Shown: positions 15,504-23,142, counted from the stretch's first letter. The stretch is DNA of 24,629 nt from an uncultured Lachnospiraceae bacterium (GCA_910585465.1 CAJUEW010000031.1:1-24629), one strand, 5' to 3'. Numbers and translations: made by a program. The notes: generated from the sequence alone by a model not told the origin.

Positions 15504-15740
15504 TTATTCTCCATCCCCAGGATTATAAAATCCCAGACCTTCCAGCCAGCTTACTACATCATCTTCTGCACGATCCACATTAGAACCGCGTATTGCCAGG
15601 CCCTCCAGCAATTCCGCCTCCGGAACTAACTCTGCGATATCCCTCTCGCTGCGTCCAAGGGCACTTCCCTCATGGGTACAGAAAGGAATGACCGTCTTCC
15701 CCGCAAAATCATAGGATTCTAAAAATGTGAATTTTGCCAT
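15504..15740 (-). pseudogene. C-terminal half of a flavodoxin
   Basis: The 78 residues start MAKFTFLESYDFAGKTVIPF, then CTHEGSALGRSERDI and LLEGLAIRGSNV. That is the C-terminal half of clostridial flavodoxins of about 160 residues. The FMN phosphate loop and the first flavin-binding loop are absent, so it should not bind FMN alone. It nevertheless begins with a proper ATG and AAGGAG nine bases upstream. A deletion has probably brought a start site next to the C-terminal half. It sits between AKR6 and the DUF4405-like gene in the long operon. Confidence 0.75.
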
Positions 15741-15799
15741 GACATATTTCTCCTTCTATTATTTTTTGTATGGAAATATCCTCCAATCTTTCTGCACTT

Positions 15800-16771
15800 T
15801 TACCTGTTAAACCCTCTGTGTCCATATACCCTGCACTTGTTCAGTGCTTCCTCCAGTGAACGGAATTCCTCTTCTGTCAGTTCCACTTTGGATGCATCCA
15901 GATTTTCAATGATGCGCTCCTTGTTCTTGGAGCCAGGAATCGGAACCACATTGGGATATTTATGCAGCATCCATGCCAGCGAGATCTGCGCACTGGTGGC
16001 ATTCTTCATTTCGGCATATTCCTTCAAAAGGTCAATGATCGGCTGGTTTCCGGCTATATTTGCTTTGGAAAGCTGCGGAACCCAGTTCCTCACATCATCG
16101 TTCCTTTCGAACTTTGTTTCTGTTGTGATCTTTCCGGACAAAAGCCCGCTTGCTATTGGTGAAAATGGGACTACTCCAATCCCATGCTCCATGCAGTAAG
16201 GGATCACTGCTTTCTCCATATCCCGCTCCACCATGGAATAGATGTTCTGGATTGCGCTTAATGGAGTGACCTTCTGCGCCCTGTCAATGATATCCACATC
16301 TACCTGGGACAGGCCCCATCCCCGGATCAGGCCATCTTCTATGAGCAGGCCCATTGCCTCGGCCACATCTTCTATCATTACTCCGCCATTTGTCCTGTGA
16401 AGATAATAGAGGTCAACCATGTCCGTCCGAAGCCTATCCATAGAGTCCTCCAAATGACTGCGGATCGCCCTGTATACGCCTCCTTTCCCCCTGGCTTCCG
16501 ATCTGTCCAGGAACAGCTTGGTTGCCAGCACCACGTCTTTCCGCACATCTTTCAGGGCCTTTCCAACGATGCGCTCATTGTGTCCGATACCGGCAAGATT
16601 CGGACTGTATATTTCCGCAGTGTCAAACAGCGTACAGCCGTGCCGGTATGCGTTCTGGATTGCCTCTATGCTGTACTGTTCTGGCGGTATTTTCCCATAA
16701 CCATGTGAAAATGCCATACATCCCATGCCGACTTCTGATACCGTTAAATCTCCTAACTGCCTTGTTTTCAT
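15800..16771 (-). CDS. aldo/keto reductase (AKR6), IolS/AKR13-like
   Basis: 323 residues starting MKTRQLGDLTVSEVGMGCMA. The tetrad motifs are LFDTAEIYSPN, ATKLF and LYYLHRT. IPGSKNKERIIENLDA near the C-terminus is the expected cofactor loop. FSHGYGKIPPE early in the barrel is typical of this subgroup, active on aldehydes and keto sugars. Its ATG overlaps the stop of the lipoprotein hydrolase gene by 4 nt (ATGA), so coexpression is certain if both are translated. No defect is visible. Confidence 0.93.
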   Translation of the reverse strand: MKTRQLGDLTVSEVGMGCMAFSHGYGKIPPEQYSIEAIQNAYRHGCTLFDTAEIYSPNLAGIGHNERIVGKALKDVRKDVVLATKLFLDRSEARGKGGVYRAIRSHLEDSMDRLRTDMVDLYYLHRTNGGVMIEDVAEAMGLLIEDGLIRGWGLSQVDVDIIDRAQKVTPLSAIQNIYSMVERDMEKAVIPYCMEHGIGVVPFSPIASGLLSGKITTETKFERNDDVRNWVPQLSKANIAGNQPIIDLLKEYAEMKNATSAQISLAWMLHKYPNVVPIPGSKNKERIIENLDASKVELTEEEFRSLEEALNKCRVYGHRGFNR

Positions 16772-17733
16772 TTTGATACCTCTTTCTTATCCTCATTTTG
16801 CTCCTCGTTCAGGAAATCCCTGATATAGGAAACTGCCAGTTCAAAATTTTCTCCCAGATAACCGTGGTCTGCCCCCTGTATTACATGGTACTCTACATGA
16901 TCTACCGTTTCTGCCAGTTTGTCAGAATAGGAAACCGGAATGATGGAATCTCTGTCACCGTGTATCAGGAGAATATTTTTTCCGAATTCTTTTATCCGTT
17001 CATAAGGTTCCTGATCCCATATATCTACAAAATACCGGTTTCCAAGCCTGAGCCCCAACAGGCTGTGGGTTTCCGGAATTTCTTCCGAAGAGTCAAACAT
17101 TCTATGGACATCATCATAAAGGCTGAATGCCGGATAGATTAAGATGATAGCCCGAATTTCATCCCTGTGTTCCGATGCCGTAAGGGCAATAACCAGCCCT
17201 CCCTGACTGTTCCCCATCAGGTAAATGGAATCGGCATCCACAAAATCCCATTGCTTTACTTCATGGAGAACAGCTTCCAGATCTGCCTTCTCCGTCAGAA
17301 CCGACATATCCAGCAGTTCTCCGTCACTGCGGCTTCCCCATCCGCCTCCACAGAAATCGAAACAGACAGTCACATAACCTTCCTCCGCCAATGCTTCACC
17401 GTAACCCTTTACCCTGTCCAAAGTTGCACCCAGTTCATGGGATATGATAACAGCAGGCATTTTCCCTTGCCTGCCGGACGGGATATGGACAACTCCATAG
17501 ATATCCATTCCATCTTTATCTACATGAATCTCTCTTGTTTCATATTCCAGTACCACTGCCGTTTCCTGCTCTTCCTGATAAATCTGGCTGGAATCTTTCT
17601 CGCTTTGATACTCTATTTCAGTGGACTCAGAGGGAATAGCTTCCACCATATTTTTTTCACTTTCCACATTTCCACAGGCACATAGGGTAGACAAAAGGCT
17701 GATCCCCAAAGCCATCATCCTAATTCTCCTCAT
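16768..17733 (-). CDS. lipoprotein alpha/beta hydrolase
   Basis: 321 residues. The signal MRRIRMMALGISLLSTLCAC has a basic n-region, which supports ATG 17733 (AGGAG 11 nt upstream) over the downstream ATG at 17718; lipobox LCAC gives lipid Cys20. A 50-residue acidic linker precedes the hydrolase domain with oxyanion-type SHELGATLD, the nucleophile elbow GNSQGG, Asp in HGDRDSIIP and His in GADHGY. The triad is thus complete. It should be an outer-face esterase or peptidase-like enzyme of the dienelactone/acyl hydrolase type. It lies 18 nt after AKR7 and overlaps AKR6. The substrate is unknown. Confidence 0.88.
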   Translation of the reverse strand: MRRIRMMALGISLLSTLCACGNVESEKNMVEAIPSESTEIEYQSEKDSSQIYQEEQETAVVLEYETREIHVDKDGMDIYGVVHIPSGRQGKMPAVIISHELGATLDRVKGYGEALAEEGYVTVCFDFCGGGWGSRSDGELLDMSVLTEKADLEAVLHEVKQWDFVDADSIYLMGNSQGGLVIALTASEHRDEIRAIILIYPAFSLYDDVHRMFDSSEEIPETHSLLGLRLGNRYFVDIWDQEPYERIKEFGKNILLIHGDRDSIIPVSYSDKLAETVDHVEYHVIQGADHGYLGENFELAVSYIRDFLNEEQNEDKKEVSK

Positions 17734-17751
17734 TCTTTCTTTGACTCCTGT

Positions 17752-18612
17752 TTATGATCTGGCACTGTCCGGATCAAACATCATTCCTCCACAGTATGGA
17801 ATCCTGTCTATAGCCGTCATATCTTCTTCCGAAATCGAAAAATCAAATACATCCGCGTTTTCCATGATATATTTTTCATGGGTAGATTTGGGGAGCGGAA
17901 CGATATTTTTCTGCAGCAGCCAGCGGATGCAGATTTGAGCCGCACTTTTTCCATATTTTCCGGCAATCCGGTTCAGTTCACCGTTTCTTAAAACCCCGCC
18001 GCTTCCCAACGGACTCCACGCTTCCACCACAATGCCATTTGCCTGACAATATTCCGCACTTTTTACCTGCCCGAATCCCACATGGTACTCAATCTGGTTT
18101 ACCATGGGCTTGATATCACTGTCCTCTGTCAGTGCCTGAACGTGATGTGCAAGAAAATTGCTGACACCAATGGCTTTGATCCGTCCATCCCGGTACAGTT
18201 CTTCAAAGGCTCTCCAGGTAGACCGGTTGATCTCCCGCCAGTCATCATGCCATCTGGATACAGCCGGCCAGTGGATCAGATAGAGATCCAGATATTCCAA
18301 TCCAAGTTTTTTCAAGGAAACCTCAAAGGCTTTCATTGCCTTGTCATAACCCCTGTGGCTGTTCCAGAGTTTGGTGCTGACGAAGATTTCCTCCCGCTTC
18401 AGTCCATATTCCTCCATAGCCTGGCGGACTCCTTCTCCCACGCCCTTTTCATTCATGTACCCTTCCGCTGTATCAATATTGCGATATCCTGCTTTGATTG
18501 CTGTCCTTACGCATTTTGCTGTGTGCAGGGGAGAAATCTGCCATACACCGAAACCCAGGCCAGGGATTTTTACTCCATTATGAAGCGTCAGATTGTCTGA
18601 AACATGGTTCAT
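17752..18612 (-). CDS. aldo/keto reductase (AKR7), DkgA/YvgN-like
   Basis: 286 residues starting MNHVSDNLTLHNGVKIPGLG. The tetrad is in NIDTAEGYMNE (Asp, Tyr), STKLW (Lys) and LYLIHWP (His); the cofactor loop is LPKSTHEKYIMENADV. It is the first gene of the long operon running through hydrolase, AKR6, flavodoxin remnant, DUF4405, AKR5, MATE and AKR4. AAAGGA stands about 12 nt before the ATG, a wide spacing. It is driven by the promoter at 18674-18703 under dyad copy 3 and faces the TetR gene across a 318-nt divergent region. Confidence 0.93.
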   Translation of the reverse strand: MNHVSDNLTLHNGVKIPGLGFGVWQISPLHTAKCVRTAIKAGYRNIDTAEGYMNEKGVGEGVRQAMEEYGLKREEIFVSTKLWNSHRGYDKAMKAFEVSLKKLGLEYLDLYLIHWPAVSRWHDDWREINRSTWRAFEELYRDGRIKAIGVSNFLAHHVQALTEDSDIKPMVNQIEYHVGFGQVKSAEYCQANGIVVEAWSPLGSGGVLRNGELNRIAGKYGKSAAQICIRWLLQKNIVPLPKSTHEKYIMENADVFDFSISEEDMTAIDRIPYCGGMMFDPDSARS

Positions 18613-18673
18613 TTACTGTACACATCCTTTCTCATATTTTCTTTTTCAAATATTGGCTTGTTTCTTTTCCTGT

Positions 18674-18703
18674 ATCATAATGCAAAGAGGAATTTTAACG
18701 CAA
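18674..18703 (-). promoter_or_regulatory. predicted promoter of the AKR7-to-AKR4 operon
   Basis: TTGCGT (18698-18703), 18 nt, TATGAT (18674-18679). The start of transcription would lie about 55 nt before ATG 18612. The -35 is again 24 nt from the dyad, and GATG directly precedes it as at the copy 2 promoter. Confidence 0.65.
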
Positions 18704-18727
18704 CATCATTTCCCCGGCCTATGTGGT

Positions 18728-18760
18728 TTACGCCACACAAACAGGAAATATGTGGCATAA
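18728..18760. promoter_or_regulatory. dyad operator, copy 3, between AKR7 and tetR-like gene
   Basis: TTACGCCACAC (18728-18738), 11-nt spacer, ATGTGGCATAA (18750-18760). Two of eleven positions break symmetry. It lies in the divergent 318-nt region 18613-18930, 24 nt from the -35 of the AKR operon and 72 nt from the -35 of the TetR gene. This placement makes the TetR protein a direct candidate ligand of the motif. Confidence 0.78.
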
Positions 18761-18832
18761 CTCCAGTATTACTTTGTACCATTTTCCCTGCTGTACTCTG
18801 TTTGTCATGCACATCAAATCAATACTCACGGG

Positions 18833-18861
18833 TTGTTTTTTCAACTCGTATGGATTATAAT
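18833..18861 (+). promoter_or_regulatory. predicted promoter of the TetR-family gene
   Basis: TTGTTT (18833-18838), 17 nt, consensus TATAAT (18856-18861), about 70 nt before the start codon. The short inverted repeat GTTG/CAAC surrounds the -35. Confidence 0.7.
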
Positions 18862-18930
18862 TTATTTTGATACAGTAATTTGAAAACTTAAATTTTCTCA
18901 TACACGATAGCATTTTATCCGGAGGTAAAT

Positions 18931-19500
18931 ATGGCAACAGATAAAAAAGAAGATTTGCGGATTCAGAAAACCAAAGAAGCTATCCGTAAGGCATTTGAAG
19001 AAATGATCTGTGAAATGGATTATGAACAGATCTCAATCAAGGAGTTAACCCAGCGGGCACGGATCAACCGTAAAACATTTTATCTGCACTACAACACATT
19101 AGATGACCTTCTTCGTGAACTTCAAAATGAAATGGCTCAGGATTTTATAAAACGAACGGAAGGTTTCAAACGTCCCATGGATATGGATAAGATTACCAGG
19201 GAATTCTTTCTGGGCAGTGAAGAATTGGGAAAGGTCGGAGAGCGAATCACCTGCAGCGGCAATTACAAATACATCAGCCGGAAGATCACAAATGATATCA
19301 TGAATCAAACCTGGAAAAATGAGTCCAGATCAGCTTCCGAAAACCCATATATACAAAATATTATCATGACTTATGTATCCCAAAGCACTTTGGCAATCTA
19401 CAAGCAGTGGGTGGCTGACGGGAAAAAAATTCCGCTTGAAGATATCATCAGCATCGCTACCCAGCTTATTTGCCATGGCATAAATGGCTCCACCCTGTAA
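18931..19500 (+). CDS. TetR/AcrR-family transcriptional regulator
   Basis: 189 residues. The N-terminal domain (residues about 10-60) has TKEAIRKAFEEMICEMDYEQ, then ISIKELTQRARINRKTFYLH with the HTH, and YNTLDDLLREL. The C-terminal ligand/dimer domain is helical and not assignable to a ligand, with a motif TYVSQSTLAIYKQWVADG similar to DhaS-like members. RBS GGAGGT stands 4 nt before ATG 18931. It is the only plus-strand gene of the metabolic block and is divergent from the main AKR operon, the classical layout of a local regulator. Dyad copy 3 lies between them. It may be repressor or activator; the position of the dyads suggests the latter. Confidence 0.9.
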   Translation: MATDKKEDLRIQKTKEAIRKAFEEMICEMDYEQISIKELTQRARINRKTFYLHYNTLDDLLRELQNEMAQDFIKRTEGFKRPMDMDKITREFFLGSEELGKVGERITCSGNYKYISRKITNDIMNQTWKNESRSASENPYIQNIIMTYVSQSTLAIYKQWVADGKKIPLEDIISIATQLICHGINGSTL

Positions 19501-19657
19501 AAGAAAACTGTTTGTTTATACCTTCTCTATTTTTTTGTATGTAATTCTATTATTCAGTTCCATTTACTTGATATTTTGTTCATATTAAATCTGAAATATT
19601 AGTTCATTCCGTTTTTTCACCTTCATTAGTACAATCTTACTGGGAGGTGAACTTATA

Positions 19658-19981
19658 GTGGAAGATAAACATGTATATTTTGGGCTGGCAATCAAAAACG
19701 CACGGATGGACTGTGGACTGACGCAGGAAGCACTGGCAGAACGAGCCGGGATTAGCTGTCGTTATCTCATCGCTATCGAAAATGAAGGGCACATTCCAAA
19801 ACTGCCTGCCGTTTACCGGCTGATACATAGCCTGCACATCTCTGCCGACCGTATTTTCTATCCGGAACAGCCATCAGAAGGGTCTGAGCGGGCACAGCTT
19901 ATTCATATGCTAGAATCATGTTCTGACTGGGACATCCATATCCTTCTTAATGCCGTCAAAGCTATGTTGCAGGAGCAATGA
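19658..19981 (+). CDS. XRE-family HTH protein (GTG start)
   Basis: 107 residues starting at GTG 19658 behind GGGAGGTG. The HTH_3 domain spans about residues 8-62: AIKNARMDCGLTQEALAERA, then GISCRYLIAIENEGHIPKLP and YRLIHSLHISADRIFYP. The last 40 residues are helical (ERAQLIHMLESC, then DIHILLNAVKAMLQEQ). It is a DNA-binding regulator of unknown target. It is separated from the TetR gene by 157 nt of AT-rich sequence and followed immediately by a terminator, so it is likely a single-gene unit. It may belong to the mobile element rather than to the AKR block. Confidence 0.88.
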   Translation: MEDKHVYFGLAIKNARMDCGLTQEALAERAGISCRYLIAIENEGHIPKLPAVYRLIHSLHISADRIFYPEQPSEGSERAQLIHMLESCSDWDIHILLNAVKAMLQEQ

Positions 19982-20025
19982 GCAAAGAACCATTTCCCGC
20001 TTACTTTGGGGAAGTGGTTCTTTGC
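19982..20025. terminator. 16-bp hairpin terminator after the XRE gene
   Basis: GCAAAGAACCATTTCC (19982-19997) pairs with GGAAGTGGTTCTTTGC (20010-20025) with one G-T wobble. It starts directly after the TGA stop codon. The T-tract downstream is weak, so termination may be partial; it can work in both directions. Confidence 0.6.
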
Positions 20026-20086
20026 CCGTTGTTCTTATGTCGTTTTAACATTTCATATTTTCTTTCTCGTCAAAGCCTAACACAAT

Positions 20087-20314
20087 TCAGGCTCTGTTCT
20101 CTTTCACTTTCCCTGACAGATATCGTACCGTTTCTTCCGGAGTAGGGATCTCGCCATGGCGAGGCACCCTGTTCTGGTATGCTTTTGTGATCTCATTGTT
20201 ATTCAGTGGATTCGTATACGCATCTGTCAAAGCCGCCTGCATCTCCTGTCGGACTTCCTTCGCACTTATACCATGCTTTCTTGCCAACTCCCGATATATC
20301 TTCCGCATGCTCAT
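20087..20314 (-). CDS. small Spo0A-C-like mobile-element protein
   Basis: 75 residues starting MSMRKIYRELARKHGISAKE, then VRQEMQAALTDAYTNP and ending TPEETVRYLSGKVKENRA. The first part is a helix-turn-helix resembling the Spo0A C-terminal fold seen in short proteins of clostridial conjugative elements. ATG 20314 is chosen because GGAGG in ATGGAGGCGATTTTC lies 8 nt upstream; that GGAGG overlaps a spurious ATG at 20329. It is divergent from the second XRE gene and probably shares its control region. Confidence 0.65.
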   Translation of the reverse strand: MSMRKIYRELARKHGISAKEVRQEMQAALTDAYTNPLNNNEITKAYQNRVPRHGEIPTPEETVRYLSGKVKENRA

Positions 20315-20329
20315 GAAAATCGCCTCCAT

Positions 20330-20447
20330 TGTAAAAACTATAATCGCCTGTTTCTTTCAATTATAAGCGATAATACTATCTTTTTCAATAAAAATAAGCG
20401 CTACAATCGCTCGTTTTCGCCCTATACAGAGATTAAGATTAACACAT
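20330..20447. promoter_or_regulatory. divergent control region with repeated GCGATTATA-like sites
   Basis: AT-rich spacer between the small Spo0A-like gene and the XRE gene. TATAATCGC (20339-20347) and GCGATAATA (20367-20375) are near-inverted copies, and AGCG with CGCT (20397-20411) is a third dyad with 7-nt spacing. These look like operators for the XRE protein and probably overlap both promoters. Confidence 0.45.
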
Positions 20448-20462
20448 ATGGAGGATATCAAA

Positions 20463-20780
20463 ATGGACGAACAATTTATCCGGAACCGTATTTCCAGTCT
20501 CCGTCAGGAAAAACAGATTTCTGAACGAAAGATGAGCCTGGATTTGGGGCATAGCACCAGCTATATCCGCAGCATCACATCTGGCAGGGCGCTGCCATCC
20601 ATGGGTGAATTCCTGTATATCTGCGAATACCTGGGCGTGACACCCATGGAATTTTTCAACGAGGAGAAGGCAACCACTCTGACACAGCAGAAAGCAATTG
20701 AACACATTTACTCCATGTCCGATGAGGACATCCGGCTGTTGATCGGCTTCATTGAGCGGATGAAAATGGGAGGAAAATAA
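20463..20780 (+). CDS. XRE-family HTH regulator
   Basis: 105 residues starting MDEQFIRNRISSLRQEKQIS. The HTH region is ERKMSLDLGHSTSYIRSITS followed by GRALPSMGEFLYICEYLGVT, typical of small Cro/CI-like regulators in clostridial conjugative elements. The end is a helical stretch IRLLIGFIERMKMGGK. GGAGG lies 8 nt before ATG 20463; the ATG at 20448 overlaps this site and is not preferred. A good terminator follows the stop codon. It is divergent from the Spo0A-like gene, with repeated sites between them, so it is likely autoregulated and may control element transfer. Confidence 0.88.
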   Translation: MDEQFIRNRISSLRQEKQISERKMSLDLGHSTSYIRSITSGRALPSMGEFLYICEYLGVTPMEFFNEEKATTLTQQKAIEHIYSMSDEDIRLLIGFIERMKMGGK

Positions 20781-20817
20781 CAGGTGGCATCGAAAAGATC
20801 GGTGCTGCCTGTTTTTT
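20781..20817 (+). terminator. intrinsic terminator after the XRE gene
   Basis: CAGGTGGCA and TGCTGCCTG form a 9-bp stem with two G-T wobbles and a 13-nt loop, followed directly by six T (20812-20817). It begins at the base after the TAA. The sequence from 20818 to 21062 carries no called gene; a 13-codon minus-strand ORF with a strong AGGAGG site and a small GGACC/GGTCC hairpin are visible there. Confidence 0.8.
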
Positions 20818-21062
20818 AGAAACACGCATCCCCTTCTTATCCATCCATTATTCTGATCTTTGAACAACTCTCCGATCTCTATCTCCACCGTTCTCATTTC
20901 TTACCCTGATTCCTTTTTACCTGTATCCAGGAACTGATTCTTTATTTTTTTCTCTGTCCCTAAGTCTTTGTTAAAGTGGGACCTTCTGGCCGGTCCACCA
21001 TGACCCCCTCCTGGGTTCACCTATAAAAAAGCAGACTCTCCCCCTGGCGGGAACTCACATTT

Positions 21063-21308
21063 TTAAAGAAGGGTATAGAGGTTAGAAGTATAGCTGCCAT
21101 TCTCCCGGTATCGATAATCCTTTTTCAAATATCCTGCATCGACCAGATCATTCAGGGCACGTTTTATGGTGCTGCGGGACATCCCCAGTTCCCTGGCCAT
21201 AGTAGGAATGGCAGGCCAGCAGCTTTTGTCCCGGTCATACAGATACATATAGACTGCCACTGCCCGATGGGGCAGGCCGGATGAATAAATCGTTTGAAAG
21301 TATCCCAT
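21063..21308 (-). CDS. helix-turn-helix protein of the conjugation module
   Basis: 81 residues starting MGYFQTIYSSGLPHRAVAVY. The central segment WPAIPTMARELGMSRSTIKR with ALNDLVDAGYLKK is a winged HTH (HTH_36-like) as in replication-initiator and conjugative-element proteins. The end, YRENGSYTSNLYTLL, is the wing. RBS GGAGGAG lies directly upstream of ATG 21308, and the gene begins 13 nt after VirD4, so they are cotranscribed. Short proteins of this sort often follow the CD1115-type coupling protein. No defect is visible. Confidence 0.85.
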   Translation of the reverse strand: MGYFQTIYSSGLPHRAVAVYMYLYDRDKSCWPAIPTMARELGMSRSTIKRALNDLVDAGYLKKDYRYRENGSYTSNLYTLL

Positions 21309-21321
21309 ATCTCCTCCTTCT

Positions 21322-23142
21322 TCAGTCTGTCCGCAGCGGCGGCCTGGAGCCGGGTCTGTGGGGCTGCAGCGGGACAGTATGCTCCGTTACCTGCCCCTGT
21401 CCCATACCGCCGCTTACAGGCGGTCCTGGCGGCACAGGCGGCTCTTCAAACCCTTCCATGTCATCATCCATCTGCCTGCGCAGGATTTCCTGCTCCAGCG
21501 TCAGCCAGTCCGCATAAGAAACAATTCTTGCCCCATGCTGCTCCGCCACGTATCCCTCTTCAAATTCGATTCCCCATTTAAAAAACAGCCGCAGCTCTGT
21601 GCGCATGGGATGGCATCCGGTCTTGGCCAGGATAAAATGCCCTTTCGGCAGAGATTTCAACTCATCCGGAGTCATAAGGGGACGCTGAATCATCTGCAGA
21701 CTCTGGCTTGGGTCATTTTTTCCCCTGCTGATGGAGCCGGACAGGACTGTCTTATTTCCTAATGCTTTTGACAGTACCTCCGCACTTTCCGAGTTTGGTG
21801 CAAACCCTCCGAACAGGATATCCTGGCAGTTGTCGATGATGATCTCACTGTCCTCTTTCCCATAGTTCTTCTGCAGCTGGGCAAAGGACTGGATAATGGG
21901 CACCATACTGATACGGCGGGAGCGTCCTGCGGAGAACAGCATTTCCAGGGATTCAATCTTAGGAATGGTCCCGATTTCGTCCCCGAAAATCACCACTCGG
22001 TTGGGAAGCTTCCCGCCATGCTCATCTGCGATGGACAGCATCTCCCGGTAAATCTGCTGTAAAAACAGGCTGACCATAAAGTATTTCGTGTTATCTTCCT
22101 CCGGCAGCACAATAAAAATCGCTGACTTTGAATTACAAAAAGTTTCCGTATCCATGGAGCCGTCAAAACACAGGATCTGTTCCATCTCTGAATCCAGGAA
22201 TGCGTTCAGTCTGGACATGGCCGTGGAAAGCACAGACGCCATGGCCTGGTCTGCGGTATTTAAGGCTGCCCCGGCAAACCATCTGGCATTATGCTCTGGA
22301 GGAAGCTTTTGCATCAGCAGCTGAAACTGATTCTTTCCTTTCACCGGGGAAGGTGCCAACAAATCCTGGATGAGCTTGAACACGCTGACAATGTGGCGCT
22401 GCTCCTTTGGACAGTATTCTGCAATCAGCAGAAGCACACTGGTCAGGAGACCCTCGGCGGCATCATAGAAAAATGCATTCTGCCCGTAACTGGAGGAATC
22501 TGCCCCGGAGCTGATGATGGTCTTGGCTGTAATCTTGGCATACTTTTCTGCTTTGGCCTTGTATGCCAGGTTCTCCGGATCCTCCAGCCACAGATCCATG
22601 TATTTGTTCACCATCCCCAGGATATTGTCCCCGTCAGAGCGTGTGGGGTTTCTAAGATCCAGGATGGATATTTTATAGCCATAGTATTTTTCTGCGATCC
22701 CTGCATAATTCCGGAACAGATCCCCTTTGGTATCCGTACAGAGAAAACTCATGCCGCTGGCGCAGGCATATTCGATACAGGGATAGAGAAAGTTTGCCGT
22801 TTTCCCCACACCGGCAGCACCGATCATCAGAAGATGGATGTCGCCGGAATCGACCATGGCAGTGACGCTGCCATGGGAGAACTTTCCTCCCACCACGATG
22901 CCCTGGGTTTCCGGCAGGTTCTTTCCCTGCCTCCACAGCTTCGGCTCGTATGGGACATGGGTATAGGTCTTTTTGACCTCCCTATCCGTGGCAAAGCGGG
23001 CTGTCCCATACTGGCCGTCCCCGACTGTTTTGGATTTGATCCCGTCCAGGTTATAATGGCTGGACAGGAACGTGACCAGTCCTAACAGGGCGAACATCCC
23101 CAGTCCTGCACACAACAGAATTATAATCTGTGTCGTCTGCAT
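21322..23142 (-). CDS. VirD4/TraG-type conjugation coupling protein, CD1115 family
   Basis: 606 residues from ATG 23142 (GAGGAGAG upstream; the longer frame to 23175 is not preferred). One N-terminal membrane segment (about residues 5-28), then GDGQYGTARFATDREVKKTY, Walker A GAAGVGKT at 108-115, TDTKGD, and a Walker B-like VVIFGDEIGT with later RSRRISMVPIIQSF. It should link the relaxosome to the type IV secretion channel and drive DNA transfer with ATP. The C-terminal tail is Pro/Gly-rich. It follows the TOPRIM gene and precedes an HTH gene. The relaxase core and VirB4 are not inside this window. Confidence 0.95.
   Translation of the reverse strand: MQTTQIIILLCAGLGMFALLGLVTFLSSHYNLDGIKSKTVGDGQYGTARFATDREVKKTYTHVPYEPKLWRQGKNLPETQGIVVGGKFSHGSVTAMVDSGDIHLLMIGAAGVGKTANFLYPCIEYACASGMSFLCTDTKGDLFRNYAGIAEKYYGYKISILDLRNPTRSDGDNILGMVNKYMDLWLEDPENLAYKAKAEKYAKITAKTIISSGADSSSYGQNAFFYDAAEGLLTSVLLLIAEYCPKEQRHIVSVFKLIQDLLAPSPVKGKNQFQLLMQKLPPEHNARWFAGAALNTADQAMASVLSTAMSRLNAFLDSEMEQILCFDGSMDTETFCNSKSAIFIVLPEEDNTKYFMVSLFLQQIYREMLSIADEHGGKLPNRVVIFGDEIGTIPKIESLEMLFSAGRSRRISMVPIIQSFAQLQKNYGKEDSEIIIDNCQDILFGGFAPNSESAEVLSKALGNKTVLSGSISRGKNDPSQSLQMIQRPLMTPDELKSLPKGHFILAKTGCHPMRTELRLFFKWGIEFEEGYVAEQHGARIVSYADWLTLEQEILRRQMDDDMEGFEEPPVPPGPPVSGGMGQGQVTEHTVPLQPHRPGSRPPLRTD

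Noticed and set aside
20439..20897. Minus-strand ORF of 152 codons over the second XRE gene
   Set aside because: Most of it is antisense to a clear XRE gene and to its terminator; the composition is Cys/His/Phe-rich as in shadow frames.
22291..23085. Plus-strand ORF of 264 codons
   Set aside because: It is wholly antisense to the VirD4 gene, whose motifs are unambiguous.
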